The notes under the pieces: model-generated
Databases searched by the model: none
Told to the model about the DNA's origin: nothing
Seen by the model: the letters and a program-made list of their open reading frames with translations, nothing else
Part shown: piece after piece, positions 1 through 8,735 of the stretch
Numbering within the stretch: the stretch's first letter is position 1
Layout: each line of letters opens with the position of its first letter
NCBI GenBank assembly: GCA_025353195.1
Contig: JANXRC010000235.1
Coordinates: 1-35,330 of the forward strand
DNA: 35,330 nt
Source: Rhodocyclaceae bacterium
Lineage (GTDB): Bacteria; Pseudomonadota; Gammaproteobacteria; Burkholderiales; Rhodocyclaceae
Reading direction: 5' to 3'
Program-made: the position numbers and the translations under genes

Positions 1-240
1 CACGGCCTGACTGCCTTGCGCCGTAATCGCTGCGACGAAGGCATCCGAGTCGTAGCCCTTGTCGGCGACGATGACGCCTGCGGGCTGATCCTTGATCAGC
101 GCCGTGGCTTGATCTATATCGGCGATCTGTCCGGCAGAGAGAATGACGCGCAATGGATTGCCCAAAGCGTCGACAGCCACATGCAGTTTGGTCGTCAGTC
201 CGCCCCGCGAGCGGCCGATCTCCTGACCGCCCGCTTTTTT
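1..240 (-). CDS. IS5-family transposase, C-terminal frame (orfB, partial)
   Basis: The -1 frame after the A7 slippery run reads KKAGGQEIGRSRGGLTTK, then LHVAVDALGNPLRVILSAGQ, then a segment with VADKGYDSDAFVAAI at the window edge. The last string is the region around the second catalytic Asp of the IS5 DDE transposase. The frame is open through base 1 and its C-terminal part, including the catalytic Glu, lies outside the window. It has no convincing start of its own and is expected to be made only as an orfA-orfB fusion. Confidence 0.75.
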
Positions 241-563
241 TGGGCGCCAGCAGAATGCTGGTGGGCGCGAACAATCGTGGAGTCGAGGAACAGATGCTCC
301 ATGTCGGCATTACCGCGCATTGCCGTGGCCATGCGTTCCCAGACACCCGAAGTGCGCCAGCGTGAGAAACGCACATACGTGCGGTGCCAGTGCCCGAACT
401 CGGCAGGCAAGTCACGCCAGGGACTGCCGGTGCGCATGATCCAAAGGACGGCTTCGACGAACCGTCGATTGTCCCGAGCCGTGCAACCCGGATCACTGGC
501 CTTGCCGGGCAGTAGGTGTTCAATGCGTTCCCACTGGTCATCGCGCAACATCTTTCTGTCCAT
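195..563 (-). CDS. IS5-family transposase, N-terminal frame (orfA)
   Basis: First reading frame of the transposase, ATG at 563-561, preceded by GGAG at 572-569. It holds the N-terminal DNA-binding part (DUF4096-like, DDQWERIEHLLPG) and the first catalytic Asp region (LFLDSTIVRAHQHSAGA). It stops in frame 0 at 195 after a QKKRAVRRS tail that has no meaning in the family. The biologically relevant product is the fusion made by -1 slippage on the A7 run at 241-235. The codon run CAA-AAA-AAG followed by continued homology in the -1 frame supports programmed frameshifting rather than decay. A TTG at 578 could start five codons earlier, but the ATG has the better ribosome site. Confidence 0.75.
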   Translation of the reverse strand: MDRKMLRDDQWERIEHLLPGKASDPGCTARDNRRFVEAVLWIMRTGSPWRDLPAEFGHWHRTYVRFSRWRTSGVWERMATAMRGNADMEHLFLDSTIVRAHQHSAGAQKKRAVRRSAARGAD

Positions 564-588
564 CCTGACTCCGTCCAAAAGTCAGGAT
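562..588 (-). promoter_or_regulatory. Hairpin over the transposase ribosome-binding site
   Basis: Perfect 9-bp inverted repeat (ATCCTGACT / AGTCAGGAT, arms 588-580 and 570-562) with a 9-base loop on the transposase mRNA. The 3' arm covers part of the GGAG ribosome site (572-569) and the A and U of the AUG at 563. In an mRNA read in from outside, this would hide the start. Such hairpins are known in other insertion sequences as a guard against read-through activation; the role here is inferred. Confidence 0.5.
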
Positions 589-716
589 ATGACCATAATT
601 CGACCTCGGTGAACAGCCCCTCGCCATGTCATTGACCGTGAACGAATTATTCAGGCTTGCTTGCATATGGCATACCGCAAGTCTCTTGATTGAGAACACA
701 CCCTAGATCTGCAGCC

Positions 717-748
717 AAAAAAAATGGCAGGTCTCCCCGCCATTTTCT
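717..748 (-). terminator. Rho-independent terminator after the small Lys-rich gene
   Basis: On the minus strand a GC-rich stem built from AAAATGGCGGGG and its near-complement CCTGCCATTTT closes on a 3-base loop and runs directly into eight T. It begins 17 bases after the TAA of the small exported protein and would end the aceK-rluE-small gene transcript. Confidence 0.85.
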
Positions 749-764
749 ATCCCGGATCGGGAAA

Positions 765-1001
765 TTACTTGGCTGCGTCAGCCTTCTTGGACTTCTTGGT
801 CTTCTTGGTCTTCTTGGCCTTCTTTTCAGCCTTGGCCGGGGCGGCATCAGCCTTCGGCGCATCAGCCTTGGCAGACGGGGTGGCCGGAGTGGCCGCAGCA
901 GCCGGGGTAGCAGGAGCAGCCGGCGCAGCCTTCGGCGCATCAGCAGCAAATACGGAGGTAGCAATCAGGCCAGCAACCAGGGTCGCGAGAAGCTTGTTCA
1001 T
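765..1001 (-). CDS. Small Ala/Pro/Lys-rich exported protein, unknown function
   Basis: A 78-residue protein with a clear Sec signal peptide ([20 protein letters not shown], cleavage near Ala19-Ala20). The mature part is almost entirely Ala, Pro, Lys, Thr, Asp, with repeated A-P-A/A-T-P units followed by a basic tail of KK-T/S/A repeats ([20 protein letters not shown]). There are no cysteines, aromatic residues or enzyme motifs after the signal. The ATG at 1001 is preceded by GAAAGGA at good spacing and overlaps the rluE stop as ATGA, so it is probably co-translated with rluE; a terminator follows. Similar small periplasmic Ala/Lys-rich proteins are common in betaproteobacteria. A role in binding polyanions or the envelope is only a guess. 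Confidence 0.7.
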   Translation of the reverse strand: MNKLLATLVAGLIATSVFAADAPKAAPAAPATPAAAATPATPSAKADAPKADAAPAKAEKKAKKTKKTKKSKKADAAK

Positions 1002-1651
1002 GGTGGTTCCTTTCGTTTATGTATAGGTAGGATGTTGTTAACACCGCGGTTTCTCGAGGCGTTACCTAACTTAACGCGCTGATTTCCATCTGGTTGACCC
1101 GCGATTTCAAGTTCGCGCCACTGCCCCGGCGCAAGGCCTTCCAAGGTCCAGTCGCCTACCGCCCAGCGAATCAACCGAAGCGTCGGAAACCCGACGCGTC
1201 CCGTCATGCGCCTGACTTGACGGTTTTTGCCTTCCCGCAGAATGAGTTCCAACCAACTGGTGGGAATCGCCGCACGATAGCGGATAGGCGGATTTCGCTG
1301 CCAGAGGTTTTCGGGCTCGGCCATGCGCCGCGCCTGACAAGGCCGCGTAACGAAATCGCCAAGGTCCACTCCCGCCACCAGTTGTTGCAGGGCCGCATCT
1401 GTGGGCAGGCCTTCAACCTGCACCAGGTACCGCTTTGCCAACTTGTGACGGGGATCGGCAATCTGCGCCTGCAAGACTCCAGCATCGGTCAATACGACCA
1501 GACCTTCCGAATCAGCATCCAGTCGGCCGGCGGCATATACCTTGGGGATGGGAATGTAATCCCCCAGCGTGGGTCGCCCCTCAGTATCTGTAAACTGGGT
1601 CAACACGCCATAGGGCTTGTTGAACAGTATGAGGCGGCTCAAACCGAACAA
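998..1651 (-). CDS. rluE: 23S rRNA pseudouridine synthase, RluE-like
   Basis: Member of the RsuA/RluE pseudouridine synthase family, which isomerises a uridine in 23S rRNA (position 2457 in E. coli). The signature [15 protein letters not shown] carries the catalytic Asp at residue 45. The start [14 protein letters not shown] and the motif [11 protein letters not shown] are typical, and no N-terminal S4 domain is present, which fits RluE rather than RsuA or RluB. Length 217 residues matches the family. Two TTG codons can start it: 1651, or 1642, which forms a TTGA overlap with the aceK stop (1641-1639). The latter would give 214 residues. The last about 20 residues (after AGQPDGNQ) look like a poorly conserved extension. 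Cotranscribed with aceK. Confidence 0.88.
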   Translation of the reverse strand: MFGLSRLILFNKPYGVLTQFTDTEGRPTLGDYIPIPKVYAAGRLDADSEGLVVLTDAGVLQAQIADPRHKLAKRYLVQVEGLPTDAALQQLVAGVDLGDFVTRPCQARRMAEPENLWQRNPPIRYRAAIPTSWLELILREGKNRQVRRMTGRVGFPTLRLIRWAVGDWTLEGLAPGQWRELEIAGQPDGNQRVKLGNASRNRGVNNILPIHKRKEPP

Positions 1652-3411
1652 CCACTACCAAAGACGTTACAAAAGCGTTGCGATTCGGGGTACGGAAAGA
1701 AGTCCTGCATCGCGCCCTTGCGAATCTGCTCCTGAGTCTTCTGCCAGAACTCCGCATCGAACAGATCGGGGTGATGGCGCATAAAGGCCTCGCGAATCTT
1801 GTCGGATACCAACAAGAAGGTTTCGAACTCTTCAGGGAATATGTCCAGCCTCGACACCGAATACCAGACCTCACCCGACATCTCGGCCTCGAAATTTGGC
1901 GGTGGCGGAATACGGCGAAACTTGCAGTCGGTCATGTATTCGATTTCGTCGTAGTCATAAAACACCACGCGACCGTAGCGCGTAACGCCAAAGTTCTTCC
2001 ACAGCATGTCGCCTGGAAAAATATTGGCGATGGCAAGTTCCCGGATGGCATTGCCGTACTCGCACACGATCTGATCCACCCGATCATCGCGACCCGCCTT
2101 CTCGGCTTTCTCCAGGTACAGATTGAGCGGTTCCATGCGTCGCTCAATGTAAAGATGCTTGATGATCAAGTCGTCGCCATCATCCTCCATCAAGGACGGC
2201 ACCTCCTTGTAGAGTTCATCAATCAATTCCTGCGAAAACCGATTTCGGGGCAAGGCGACTTTGGAAAATTCAAGCGTGTCGGCCATGCGTCCCACGCGGT
2301 CAACCTGCTTCACCAACTGGTACTTGCGTCGCACGGTCTCGTGATCAACTTCCTTCGAACTGCCGAACACATCCTTGATTACCTTGAATACGTAAGGGTA
2401 GGACGGCAGAGTAAAGACCAGCATCACCAGCCCACGTATGCCAGGCGCAACGATGAACTGGTCTGCCGAATGATGCAGGTGGAAAATCAAGTCGCGGAAA
2501 AACATGGTCTTGCCCTGCTTACCCAGCCCGAGCATGGTGTAAAGCTCAGAGCGCGGTTTGCTCGGCAGGATCGAACGAAGGAACTGTACGTAGCCGGAAG
2601 GCACTTCCATGTCGACCATGAAATAGGCGCGCGACAGGGAAAACAACGCTCCGATACGTCCGGTGTCGAGAAGGATCGTGTCGAGATAGAGCTTGCCCTC
2701 GGCCGAATGCAGCACGGGAACGGTAAACGGATACTCAAAAGCACCATTGACCGCCATACCAATCACGTAGGCTCCCTTGTTGCGATAGAAGGCCGAGTTG
2801 AGCACCTGTATCTGCAGATTGGCCTCGCGCGCCGGCATGGCGCCAAGATGAGACTCAATGCTGCGCACAATGAAATCGACGTCGCGATCCAGATTGTCAA
2901 ATTTCAGCGTCCAGCCGAAATCGATGAATACCTGCCGAATCGAAGCGCGGAAGCCCGTGTCATTCGGGTAGTAACAACGATAGGTTGGCGGATCAGACTC
3001 GATATACTCGGTGGACACCGCCGGCCGCACAAAAATGAAATCATTGTGAAAGTAAGTACGGTGCAAGATCCGGCAGAACACCGAGTTAAAGAAGGTTTCG
3101 GCCAGTTCCGGTTGTTTGTGGTTGGTCAGCAGGCCGATGTACTGCAGCTTTGTCTGCTGCCAAACAGCATCACTCAAACTATCGGCGTTGAACTCGCGAT
3201 GCAGTCTCTCGGTGGTCTCTCTGACGCGATCATCATAGAACTGGATGCGATCGCGCACGGCCTGCTGGCCTTCCTGCCAGCGGGCCGCTTCAAAGCGTTG
3301 TTTGGCGAGCGCCGAACTCTCGTGAAAGAGGTGATAGTGCTTGTTGAAGCCATCGACCAGCACGTTTGCGATGGATTCGGCGATCAGTTCATCAGAGGCG
3401 CCAGCGGGCAT
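1639..3411 (-). CDS. aceK: Isocitrate dehydrogenase kinase/phosphatase
   Basis: Bifunctional enzyme that phosphorylates and dephosphorylates NADP-isocitrate dehydrogenase, controlling flux between the TCA cycle and the glyoxylate shunt. The ATP-site string [20 protein letters not shown] followed by FKVIKD (catalytic-domain Lys) and [20 protein letters not shown] followed by YDYDEI are diagnostic. The N terminus [20 protein letters not shown] aligns with the E. coli start, so ATG 3411 (590 residues) is chosen over an open extension to 3552 that has no family counterpart. No strong ribosome site is visible before it. It is divergent from icd across 158 bases, while aceA and aceB lie elsewhere; in E. 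coli it is the last gene of aceBAK. Confidence 0.95.
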   Translation of the reverse strand: MPAGASDELIAESIANVLVDGFNKHYHLFHESSALAKQRFEAARWQEGQQAVRDRIQFYDDRVRETTERLHREFNADSLSDAVWQQTKLQYIGLLTNHKQPELAETFFNSVFCRILHRTYFHNDFIFVRPAVSTEYIESDPPTYRCYYPNDTGFRASIRQVFIDFGWTLKFDNLDRDVDFIVRSIESHLGAMPAREANLQIQVLNSAFYRNKGAYVIGMAVNGAFEYPFTVPVLHSAEGKLYLDTILLDTGRIGALFSLSRAYFMVDMEVPSGYVQFLRSILPSKPRSELYTMLGLGKQGKTMFFRDLIFHLHHSADQFIVAPGIRGLVMLVFTLPSYPYVFKVIKDVFGSSKEVDHETVRRKYQLVKQVDRVGRMADTLEFSKVALPRNRFSQELIDELYKEVPSLMEDDGDDLIIKHLYIERRMEPLNLYLEKAEKAGRDDRVDQIVCEYGNAIRELAIANIFPGDMLWKNFGVTRYGRVVFYDYDEIEYMTDCKFRRIPPPPNFEAEMSGEVWYSVSRLDIFPEEFETFLLVSDKIREAFMRHHPDLFDAEFWQKTQEQIRKGAMQDFFPYPESQRFCNVFGSGCSV

Positions 3412-3569
3412 GCGCAAAGTCTCGGTAAGCTTAACGTTGCTGATTCTACCAGTGCGTGCTAGGGCCGCCTGCCTCAACCATACCCGCCGCAAGGTACGTT
3501 TTGGAGGATAATTGGCGTTGATGCATCCCGCTTTCCTCTTGATTCTCAACACACTATTACGGAGCAGGC

Positions 3570-4799
3570 ATGAGCACTTCCCTTATCAAGGTTCCCGCAC
3601 AAGGCCAGAAAATCATTCCCGGTCGCCCGATGCCCGACAATCCCGTCATTCCCTTTATTGAGGGCGATGGTATTGGCGTGGACATCACACCGGTCATGCA
3701 AAAGGTGGTGGACGCCGCCGTGCAGAAGTCTTACGGCGGCAAACGCAAGATTTCGTGGATGGAGGTCTATGCCGGCGAGAAGGCTACCCGTCTGTACGGG
3801 CCTGACGTCTGGCTGCCCGCAGAAACCATCACCGCATGCAAGGAATATTCGGTTTCCATCAAGGGCCCGCTGACGACACCGGTAGGTGGTGGCATGAGTT
3901 CCCTCAACGTCGCCATGCGGCAACAAATGGACCTGTACCAGTGCGTGCGGCCGGTACGCTATTTCAAGGGGATCCCCTCTCCACTCAAGGATCCAGCCAA
4001 GACCGACATGGTGATCTTCCGCGAGAACACGGAAGATATCTACTGTGGCATCGAGTGGCAAGCCGAGTCGGCTCCAGCCAAGAAACTCATCAAGTTTCTG
4101 CAGGAGGAAATGGGAGTGACGAAGATTCGCTTCCCCAACACCTCTGGCATCGGCGTCAAACCGGTTTCGCGTGAAGGAACTGAGCGTCTAATGCGAGCCG
4201 CCATCAACTACGCGATTGCCAACAAGCGCAAATCGGTAACGATTGTGCACAAGGGCAACATCATGAAATACACGGAAGGCGGCTTCCGTGACTGGGCCTA
4301 TGGCCTCGGCAAGAAGGAATTCGGTGGCGTCGAGCTTGACGGCGGCCCGTGGCTCAAACTGCCTGGCGGCGTCATCATCAAGGACTGCATTGCAGACGCC
4401 TTCCTGCAGCAGATCCTGCTGCGTCCGGCCGAATATGACGTCATCGCCACAATGAACCTGAACGGAGACTATATCTCCGATGCGCTCGCCGCACAGGTCG
4501 GCGGTATCGGTATTGCTCCCGGCGCAAACATTTCCGACGATTACGCGGTATTTGAGGCCACTCACGGCACCGCACCGAAATACGCTGGCAAGGATTACGT
4601 GAACCCCGGTTCGCTGATTCTCTCCGCCGAGATGATGCTGCGTCACATGGGTTGGACCGAGGCGGCCGATCTCATCATCAAGTCGATGGAAGCCGCAATT
4701 GGCGACAAGATCGTGACCTACGACTTTGCCCGTCTGATGGAAGGCGCCAAGGAAGTGAAATGCTCTGCATTCGGCCAAGCGATGATTGATCGGATGTAA
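3570..4799 (+). CDS. icd: NADP-dependent isocitrate dehydrogenase
   Basis: Oxidative decarboxylation of isocitrate to 2-oxoglutarate in the TCA cycle; 409 residues, the normal size of the E. coli-type homodimer. Recognisable parts are [14 protein letters not shown] near the N terminus, [20 protein letters not shown] with substrate-binding Arg117 and Arg127, [14 protein letters not shown], the metal-site region around [20 protein letters not shown], and the NADP loop [19 protein letters not shown]. Ser111 aligns with the serine phosphorylated by AceK (E. coli Ser113); the residue before it is Ser rather than the E. coli Arg. GGAGCAGGC precedes the ATG. A strong terminator follows. Adjacency to aceK supports control by reversible phosphorylation. 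Confidence 0.97.
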   Translation: MSTSLIKVPAQGQKIIPGRPMPDNPVIPFIEGDGIGVDITPVMQKVVDAAVQKSYGGKRKISWMEVYAGEKATRLYGPDVWLPAETITACKEYSVSIKGPLTTPVGGGMSSLNVAMRQQMDLYQCVRPVRYFKGIPSPLKDPAKTDMVIFRENTEDIYCGIEWQAESAPAKKLIKFLQEEMGVTKIRFPNTSGIGVKPVSREGTERLMRAAINYAIANKRKSVTIVHKGNIMKYTEGGFRDWAYGLGKKEFGGVELDGGPWLKLPGGVIIKDCIADAFLQQILLRPAEYDVIATMNLNGDYISDALAAQVGGIGIAPGANISDDYAVFEATHGTAPKYAGKDYVNPGSLILSAEMMLRHMGWTEAADLIIKSMEAAIGDKIVTYDFARLMEGAKEVKCSAFGQAMIDRM

Positions 4800-4827
4800 G
4801 CCGCAAAGCCTAGTTCGCAGCAAAAAC

Positions 4828-4866
4828 AAAGCCCGCCCGATTCTTACGTCGGGCGGGCTTTGGTTT
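4828..4866 (+). terminator. Terminator between icd and the cold-shock gene
   Basis: A 13-bp near-perfect stem (AAAGCCCGCCCGA / TCGGGCGGGCTTT) with an 8-base loop, followed by GGTTTT on the plus strand and preceded by an A-rich run. It can stop icd on the plus strand and probably the convergent csp gene on the minus strand. Confidence 0.88.
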
Positions 4867-4908
4867 TCCGGAGCCGGAATTAACCGGGTGCCGAAAAGAT
4901 CGAGGACA

Positions 4909-5112
4909 TCAAGGCTTCTGAATGTTCGACGCCTGCTTGCCTTTGGGGCCTTGCACCACGTCAAAAGTCACCTTGTCGCCTTCCTTCAGGGACTTGAACC
5001 CAGCCATGTTGATGGCCGAGAAATGCGCGAACAGATCTTCGCTGCCGTCATCCGGGGTAATAAAGCCAAAACCTTTGGCGTCGTTGAACCACTTAACAGT
5101 ACCAGTTGCCAT
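4909..5112 (-). CDS. CspA-family cold-shock protein
   Basis: A 67-residue single cold-shock (OB-fold) domain that binds single-stranded nucleic acid and melts RNA structure. It carries RNP1 (KGFGFI) and RNP2 (DLFAHFS), with the usual start [20 protein letters not shown]. Ribosome site AAGGAA lies before ATG 5112. The leader upstream is long and appears to contain a cold-box-like sequence (see separate entries), so cold or growth-phase induction through mRNA structure is plausible. Paralogue identity (cspA, cspC, cspD or cspE) cannot be decided from one member. Confidence 0.95.
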   Translation of the reverse strand: MATGTVKWFNDAKGFGFITPDDGSEDLFAHFSAINMAGFKSLKEGDKVTFDVVQGPKGKQASNIQKP

Positions 5113-5269
5113 GTAACTTTTTCCTTAATCAAAAACGAACGAATCGGCCACCGCTGCGGGCTGCAAAACACCGCACCCCGGCCGGGGCATGTTTAAAGTT
5201 CAAGTTCGGAATAGCAGAGGGGGCCAAGCGGCGATTCAGAGGAGCTGCAATTCGACAGACTGTGAGACG

Positions 5270-5280
5270 ACCGTAGGTCA
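5270..5280 (-). promoter_or_regulatory. Cold-box-like element in the csp leader
   Basis: Minus-strand TGACCTACGGT matches the E. coli cspA cold box TGACGTACAGA at 8 of 11 positions. It lies 158-168 bases before the AUG; the E. coli cspA leader is about 159 bases with the cold box at its 5' end. The similarity of both sequence and distance is suggestive but not proof. Confidence 0.35.
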
Positions 5281-5311
5281 CTGCGGGGACTTTGAACTAA
5301 ACACCCTTGGC

Positions 5312-5340
5312 GTTTTACGCACATTGTCAAGCAGCGTCAA
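5312..5340 (-). promoter_or_regulatory. Candidate sigma-70 promoter of the cold-shock gene
   Basis: Minus strand: -35 TTGACG (5340-5335), 17-base spacer, -10 TAAAAC (5317-5312). A second TTGACA (5330-5325) lies just downstream but has no good -10 at normal distance. Start of transcription would be near 5305, giving a leader of about 190 bases. Confidence 0.4.
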
Positions 5341-5441
5341 CAACTTTCGATGTTGCATCGCACATCCCCGACCCTTGCATATCGGACGATCGACCCAAAA
5401 TAGACTGCCATGGACGCCCTATTCCCCTCTTTTTCGTGGTG

Positions 5442-5476
5442 TTGAACTGGGCAGGAATCCCATTAGAATCCAGCAA
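5442..5476 (+). promoter_or_regulatory. Candidate clpS promoter implying a leaderless mRNA
   Basis: -35 TTGAAC (5442-5447), 16-base spacer, -10 TAGAAT (5464-5469). Only six bases separate the -10 from the A of the clpS ATG at 5476, so transcription would begin at or next to the start codon. This agrees with the lack of a Shine-Dalgarno sequence before clpS. Confidence 0.5.
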
Positions 5477-5796
5477 TGGTTACACGCAAGCAAGTCGGGC
5501 CGGAGGGCGGCGCTGCTTTGGCGCCGGAGCAGAGTCGCACCAAGCCGCCACCGATGTACAAGGTATTGCTGCTCAACGACGATTTCACTCCGATGGATTT
5601 CGTCGTGGTCGTACTGGAGAAGTTTTTTGGCTTGTCGCGCGAGCAATCGACGCAAGTTATGCTCAAGGTGCATCGTGAAGGAAAAGGTGCCTGCGGAGTG
5701 TATCCGCGCGATGTGGCTGCAACAAAGGTTGAACAGGTGAGCGAATTTTCACGTCAGCACCAGCACCCGCTGGCTTGCGTGATGGAGGAAAACTAA
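5476..5796 (+). CDS. clpS: ATP-dependent Clp protease adaptor ClpS
   Basis: Adaptor that delivers N-end-rule substrates to ClpAP. The protein is 106 residues; the flexible N-terminal arm leads into [20 protein letters not shown] and [18 protein letters not shown]. Asn34, Asp35, Asp36 and His66 correspond to the pocket that binds the substrate N-terminal residue. ATG 5476 is the only start that gives the usual arm length, yet it has no clear ribosome site, whereas a -10 hexamer lies seven bases before it. Its stop overlaps the clpA start (TAATG), and GGAGGAA inside its last codons serves clpA. Operon clpS-clpA, possibly with rraA. Confidence 0.96.
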   Translation: MVTRKQVGPEGGAALAPEQSRTKPPPMYKVLLLNDDFTPMDFVVVVLEKFFGLSREQSTQVMLKVHREGKGACGVYPRDVAATKVEQVSEFSRQHQHPLACVMEEN

Positions 5797-8066
5797 TGAT
5801 TGCCCAGGAACTTGAAGTCAGCTTGCACATGGCCTTTGTCGAAGCCCGGCAGAAGCGCCATGAGTTCATTACCGTCGAGCATCTGTTGCTGGCGCTGCTG
5901 GATAATCCATCCGCCGCCGAAGTCCTGCGCGCTTGTGCCGCCGATACGGATGGCCTGCGTAAGGAATTGCTGACTTTCATTAATGAGCATACTCCGACCG
6001 TAGCCGGCAGCGATGAAATTGACACGCAACCCACACTCGGGTTCCAGCGTGTAATCCAGCGTGCCATCCTTCATGTGCAGTCCTCGGGAAAGAAGGAAGT
6101 CACTGGAGCGAACGTGCTGGTAGCAATCTTCGGCGAGAAAGACTCTCATGCCGTATTTTTCCTGCAACGACAAAATGTCACGCGCCTGGATGTGGTGAAC
6201 TTCATTTCGCACGGCATCACCAAGACACCACAACCGAGAGGGAAGGAAGATCCGGTGGAAACCGAGAACGAGACCCAGGAAAAGGGCGGTGCACTGGAGA
6301 ACTTCACACAGAATCTTAATCAATTGGCGCTGACCGGCAAGATTGATCCACTGATCGGTCGCGACAAGGAGTTGGAGCGGGTAATTCAGACCCTGTGCCG
6401 CCGCCGCAAAAACAACCCGCTACTGGTCGGCGAGGCGGGTGTTGGCAAAACTGCTATTGCGGAGGGGCTTGCCCGCCACATTGTCGAAGGAAACGTACCG
6501 GAGATTCTTGCCAATGCCACCGTGTATTGTCTGGATATGGGGGCGCTGCTGGCCGGGACCAAGTATCGCGGCGACTTCGAACAGCGCCTGAAGGGTGTGC
6601 TCAAACAGTTGGCGGACAACCCGAATGCCATTCTGTTCATCGACGAGATCCACACGCTGATCGGCGCCGGCGCAGCGTCGGGTGGAACGATGGACGCCTC
6701 CAATCTGCTAAAGCCAGCGTTGGCATCTGGTGCTCTGAAGTGCATTGGAGCAACCACGTACACCGAGTTTCGTGGCGTGTTCGAGAAGGATCATGCGTTG
6801 TCGCGTCGCTTCCAGAAGGTCGATGTCAATGAGCCGTCGGTGGACGAGACCGTCTCGATCCTGCGTGGCCTCAAGTCCCGTTTTGAAGAACATCATGGCG
6901 TCAAGTATTCCGCCGCCGCAATTTCCAGCGCGGCTGAACTGGCAGCCAAGTACATTAACGACCGCCATTTGCCGGACAAGGCGATCGACGTTATCGATGA
7001 GGCAGGCGCCGCCCAGCGCATTCTGCCAAAGTCGAAACAGAAGAAGACCATCGGCAAGCTCGAAATCGAAGAGATCGTCGCCAAGATCGCGCGCATTCCG
7101 CCGCAGCACGTTTCAGCCGACGACCGTTCAGCGCTGAAAAATCTTGACCGCGATCTAAAGAACATGGTCTTCGGTCAGGACGCCGCAATCGATGCCCTGG
7201 CAAGGGCGATCAAGATGTCGCGCTCCGGACTGGGCGATCCACAGAAGCCTATTGGCAGCTTCCTGTTCTCCGGCCCCACGGGCGTTGGCAAGACCGAGGT
7301 AGCGCGCCAGCTTGCCTATGGCATGGGCATCGAACTGATTCGTTTCGACATGTCGGAATACATGGAACGCCATGCCGTCAGCAGACTGATCGGCGCGCCG
7401 CCGGGCTATGTGGGCTTTGATCAGGGCGGACTGCTAACCGAAGCCGTGACCAAGAAGCCGCATGCCGTGCTGCTGCTGGACGAAATCGAGAAGGCACATC
7501 CCGAGGTGTTCAATATCCTGCTGCAGGTCATGGACCACGGCACCTTGACCGACAATAACGGCCGCAAAGCGGACTTCCGCAACGTGGTAATCGTCATGAC
7601 GACCAACGCCGGGGCCGAGGCCTTGCAGAAGACCAGCATCGGCTTCACCGCCAACAAGAGTCAAGGCGACGAAATGGCCGATATCAAGCGTATGTTCACG
7701 CCCGAGTTCCGCAATCGGCTGGACGCCGTCATCTCGTTCCGCGCACTCGATGCCCAGATCATCTTGCGCGTGGTGGACAAGTTTCTCATGCAGCTTGAGG
7801 GGCAACTCCACGAGAAGAAGGTTGAAACCATCTTCACTGACACGCTGCGTGCTTGGCTCGCAGAAAAAGGCTTCGATCCCCTGATGGGCGCACGACCTAT
7901 GGCGCGCCTTATTCAGGATACGATCCGCTCGGCGCTGGCCGACGAATTGCTGTTTGGCAAGCTGGTTCACGGCGGTCGCGTCACCATTGACCTTGACGAG
8001 CATGAAAAGGTCGTGCTCAAGTTCGAAGAGACGGCCAACGCGCCGCCCATCGCCGCTGCAATTTAG
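5796..8066 (+). CDS. clpA: ATP-dependent Clp protease ATP-binding subunit ClpA
   Basis: AAA+ unfoldase that partners ClpP; 756 residues, close to E. coli ClpA (758). The Clp N-domain (about 1-145) is followed by D1 with Walker A GEAGVGKT (about 212-219) and Walker [11 protein letters not shown], then D2 with Walker A GPTGVGKT (about 493-500) and Walker [15 protein letters not shown]. The ClpP-docking IGF loop is present ([10 protein letters not shown]). No ClpB-type middle coiled coil is present, which separates it from ClpB. The chosen ATG 5796 overlaps the clpS stop and follows GGAGGAA; the upstream TTG at 5775 is in frame but lies inside clpS. ClpP is not in the window. Confidence 0.97.
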   Translation: MIAQELEVSLHMAFVEARQKRHEFITVEHLLLALLDNPSAAEVLRACAADTDGLRKELLTFINEHTPTVAGSDEIDTQPTLGFQRVIQRAILHVQSSGKKEVTGANVLVAIFGEKDSHAVFFLQRQNVTRLDVVNFISHGITKTPQPRGKEDPVETENETQEKGGALENFTQNLNQLALTGKIDPLIGRDKELERVIQTLCRRRKNNPLLVGEAGVGKTAIAEGLARHIVEGNVPEILANATVYCLDMGALLAGTKYRGDFEQRLKGVLKQLADNPNAILFIDEIHTLIGAGAASGGTMDASNLLKPALASGALKCIGATTYTEFRGVFEKDHALSRRFQKVDVNEPSVDETVSILRGLKSRFEEHHGVKYSAAAISSAAELAAKYINDRHLPDKAIDVIDEAGAAQRILPKSKQKKTIGKLEIEEIVAKIARIPPQHVSADDRSALKNLDRDLKNMVFGQDAAIDALARAIKMSRSGLGDPQKPIGSFLFSGPTGVGKTEVARQLAYGMGIELIRFDMSEYMERHAVSRLIGAPPGYVGFDQGGLLTEAVTKKPHAVLLLDEIEKAHPEVFNILLQVMDHGTLTDNNGRKADFRNVVIVMTTNAGAEALQKTSIGFTANKSQGDEMADIKRMFTPEFRNRLDAVISFRALDAQIILRVVDKFLMQLEGQLHEKKVETIFTDTLRAWLAEKGFDPLMGARPMARLIQDTIRSALADELLFGKLVHGGRVTIDLDEHEKVVLKFEETANAPPIAAAI

Positions 8067-8133
8067 ACTCGCCGCAACGGCCGACCGGATAACGCTCGGC
8101 TCGACAGCTGTTGGTGAAACCGGACATCGAACC

Positions 8134-8613
8134 ATGGATTTGCTCACCACTGATCTCTGCGATGCCCATGAAGCAAAGGTACGCGTCGTCGAACCGATGT
8201 TCAGCAGTTATGGCGGTCGTGCCGCCTTTCATGGCCGCATTGCCACGCTTAAGCTTTTTGAAGACAACTCGCTGGTCCGGACGGCCCTCGAAGCCCCGGG
8301 AGGAGGCCGCGTGCTGGTGATCGACGGCGGCGGCAGCCTGCGCCGGGCGTTGGTCGGCGATCAGCTCGCCGCACTGGGGGTCAAGAACGGCTGGGCGGGT
8401 CTGGTCGTCTATGGTTGCATTCGCGATTCTCGCGCCATTGGCGAGATGGACATCGGCATGTTTGCAATCGACACGCACCCGATGAAGACCGTCAAGAAGA
8501 ACGTCGGCGAGGCGGATATTCCGGTGAGTTTCGGCGGCGTAGTCTTCACTCCCGGCGAATGGCTGTATGCGGACGAAGATGGCGTAATTGTCAGCGCCGC
8601 TGCGCTGCACTAG
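8134..8613 (+). CDS. rraA: RraA-family protein (RNase E activity regulator or HMG aldolase)
   Basis: A 159-residue RraA/MenG-like fold protein. In E. coli RraA binds RNase E and lowers its activity; close relatives are class II 4-hydroxy-4-methyl-2-oxoglutarate aldolases. The string [20 protein letters not shown] followed by VVYGCIRDS contains the GD...RD pattern used by the aldolases for substrate and metal, so an enzymatic role cannot be excluded. ATG 8134 fits the family N terminus ([13 protein letters not shown]) although the ribosome site is weak; an upstream open extension overlaps clpA and is not used. The gene lies 67 bases after clpA and may be read from the clp promoter. No terminator is evident after it. 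Confidence 0.88.
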   Translation: MDLLTTDLCDAHEAKVRVVEPMFSSYGGRAAFHGRIATLKLFEDNSLVRTALEAPGGGRVLVIDGGGSLRRALVGDQLAALGVKNGWAGLVVYGCIRDSRAIGEMDIGMFAIDTHPMKTVKKNVGEADIPVSFGGVVFTPGEWLYADEDGVIVSAAALH

Positions 8614-8619
8614 CTCGTG

Positions 8620-8631
8620 TCTTATATAAGA
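8620..8631. promoter_or_regulatory. Distal palindromic operator candidate, TCTTATATAAGA
   Basis: Perfect 12-bp palindrome seven bases after the rraA stop. It matches the core of the promoter-proximal copy; centres are 119 bp apart, and relative to the predicted aceA start the centre is near -163. Outer bases are less symmetrical than in the proximal copy. Confidence 0.55.
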
Positions 8632-8735
8632 TATATATCAATTGAGCTTAGAAGGATTTCACTATCACAACATGGCTCCCGCATCACGAAATCAGCGGAC
8701 CAATCATTTGTTAAATAACAATAAATAATTTTTTG

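Larger units (their letters stand above)
1..622 (-). mobile_element. IS5-family (IS427-type) insertion sequence, truncated by window edge
   Basis: One end of an insertion sequence whose transposase reads leftwards and leaves the window at base 1. The frame-0 and -1 protein segments are joined at a run of seven A on the minus strand (235-241), as in the IS427 group of IS5. The conserved strings LRDDQWERIEHLLPG (first segment) and GRSRGGLTTKLHVAVDALG (second segment) identify the DDE transposase. The right boundary is placed near 622 because coding ends at 563 and a candidate terminal sequence occupies 604-622. The other end is outside the window, so inverted repeats and target duplication cannot be confirmed. 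The downstream chromosomal gene set looks undisturbed. Confidence 0.8.
5113..5475. other. Divergent intergenic region csp / clpS
   Basis: This 363-base stretch holds no supported gene. The left two thirds appear to be the long 5' leader and promoter of the minus-strand cold-shock gene (candidate promoter 5312-5340, cold-box-like element 5270-5280, GC-rich palindrome CCCCGGCCGGGG near 5176-5187). The right end carries the candidate clpS promoter (5442-5469). Confidence 0.6.

Noticed and set aside
604-622. Terminal inverted repeat of the insertion sequence
   Set aside because: The sequence is a plausible end, but the partner end lies outside the window, so it cannot be verified and is used only as an approximate boundary.
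1678-3462. Long plus-strand open frame (594 codons) opposite aceK
   Set aside because: It is the complement of aceK, shows no family motifs and has a composition typical of antisense reading of a GC-rich gene.
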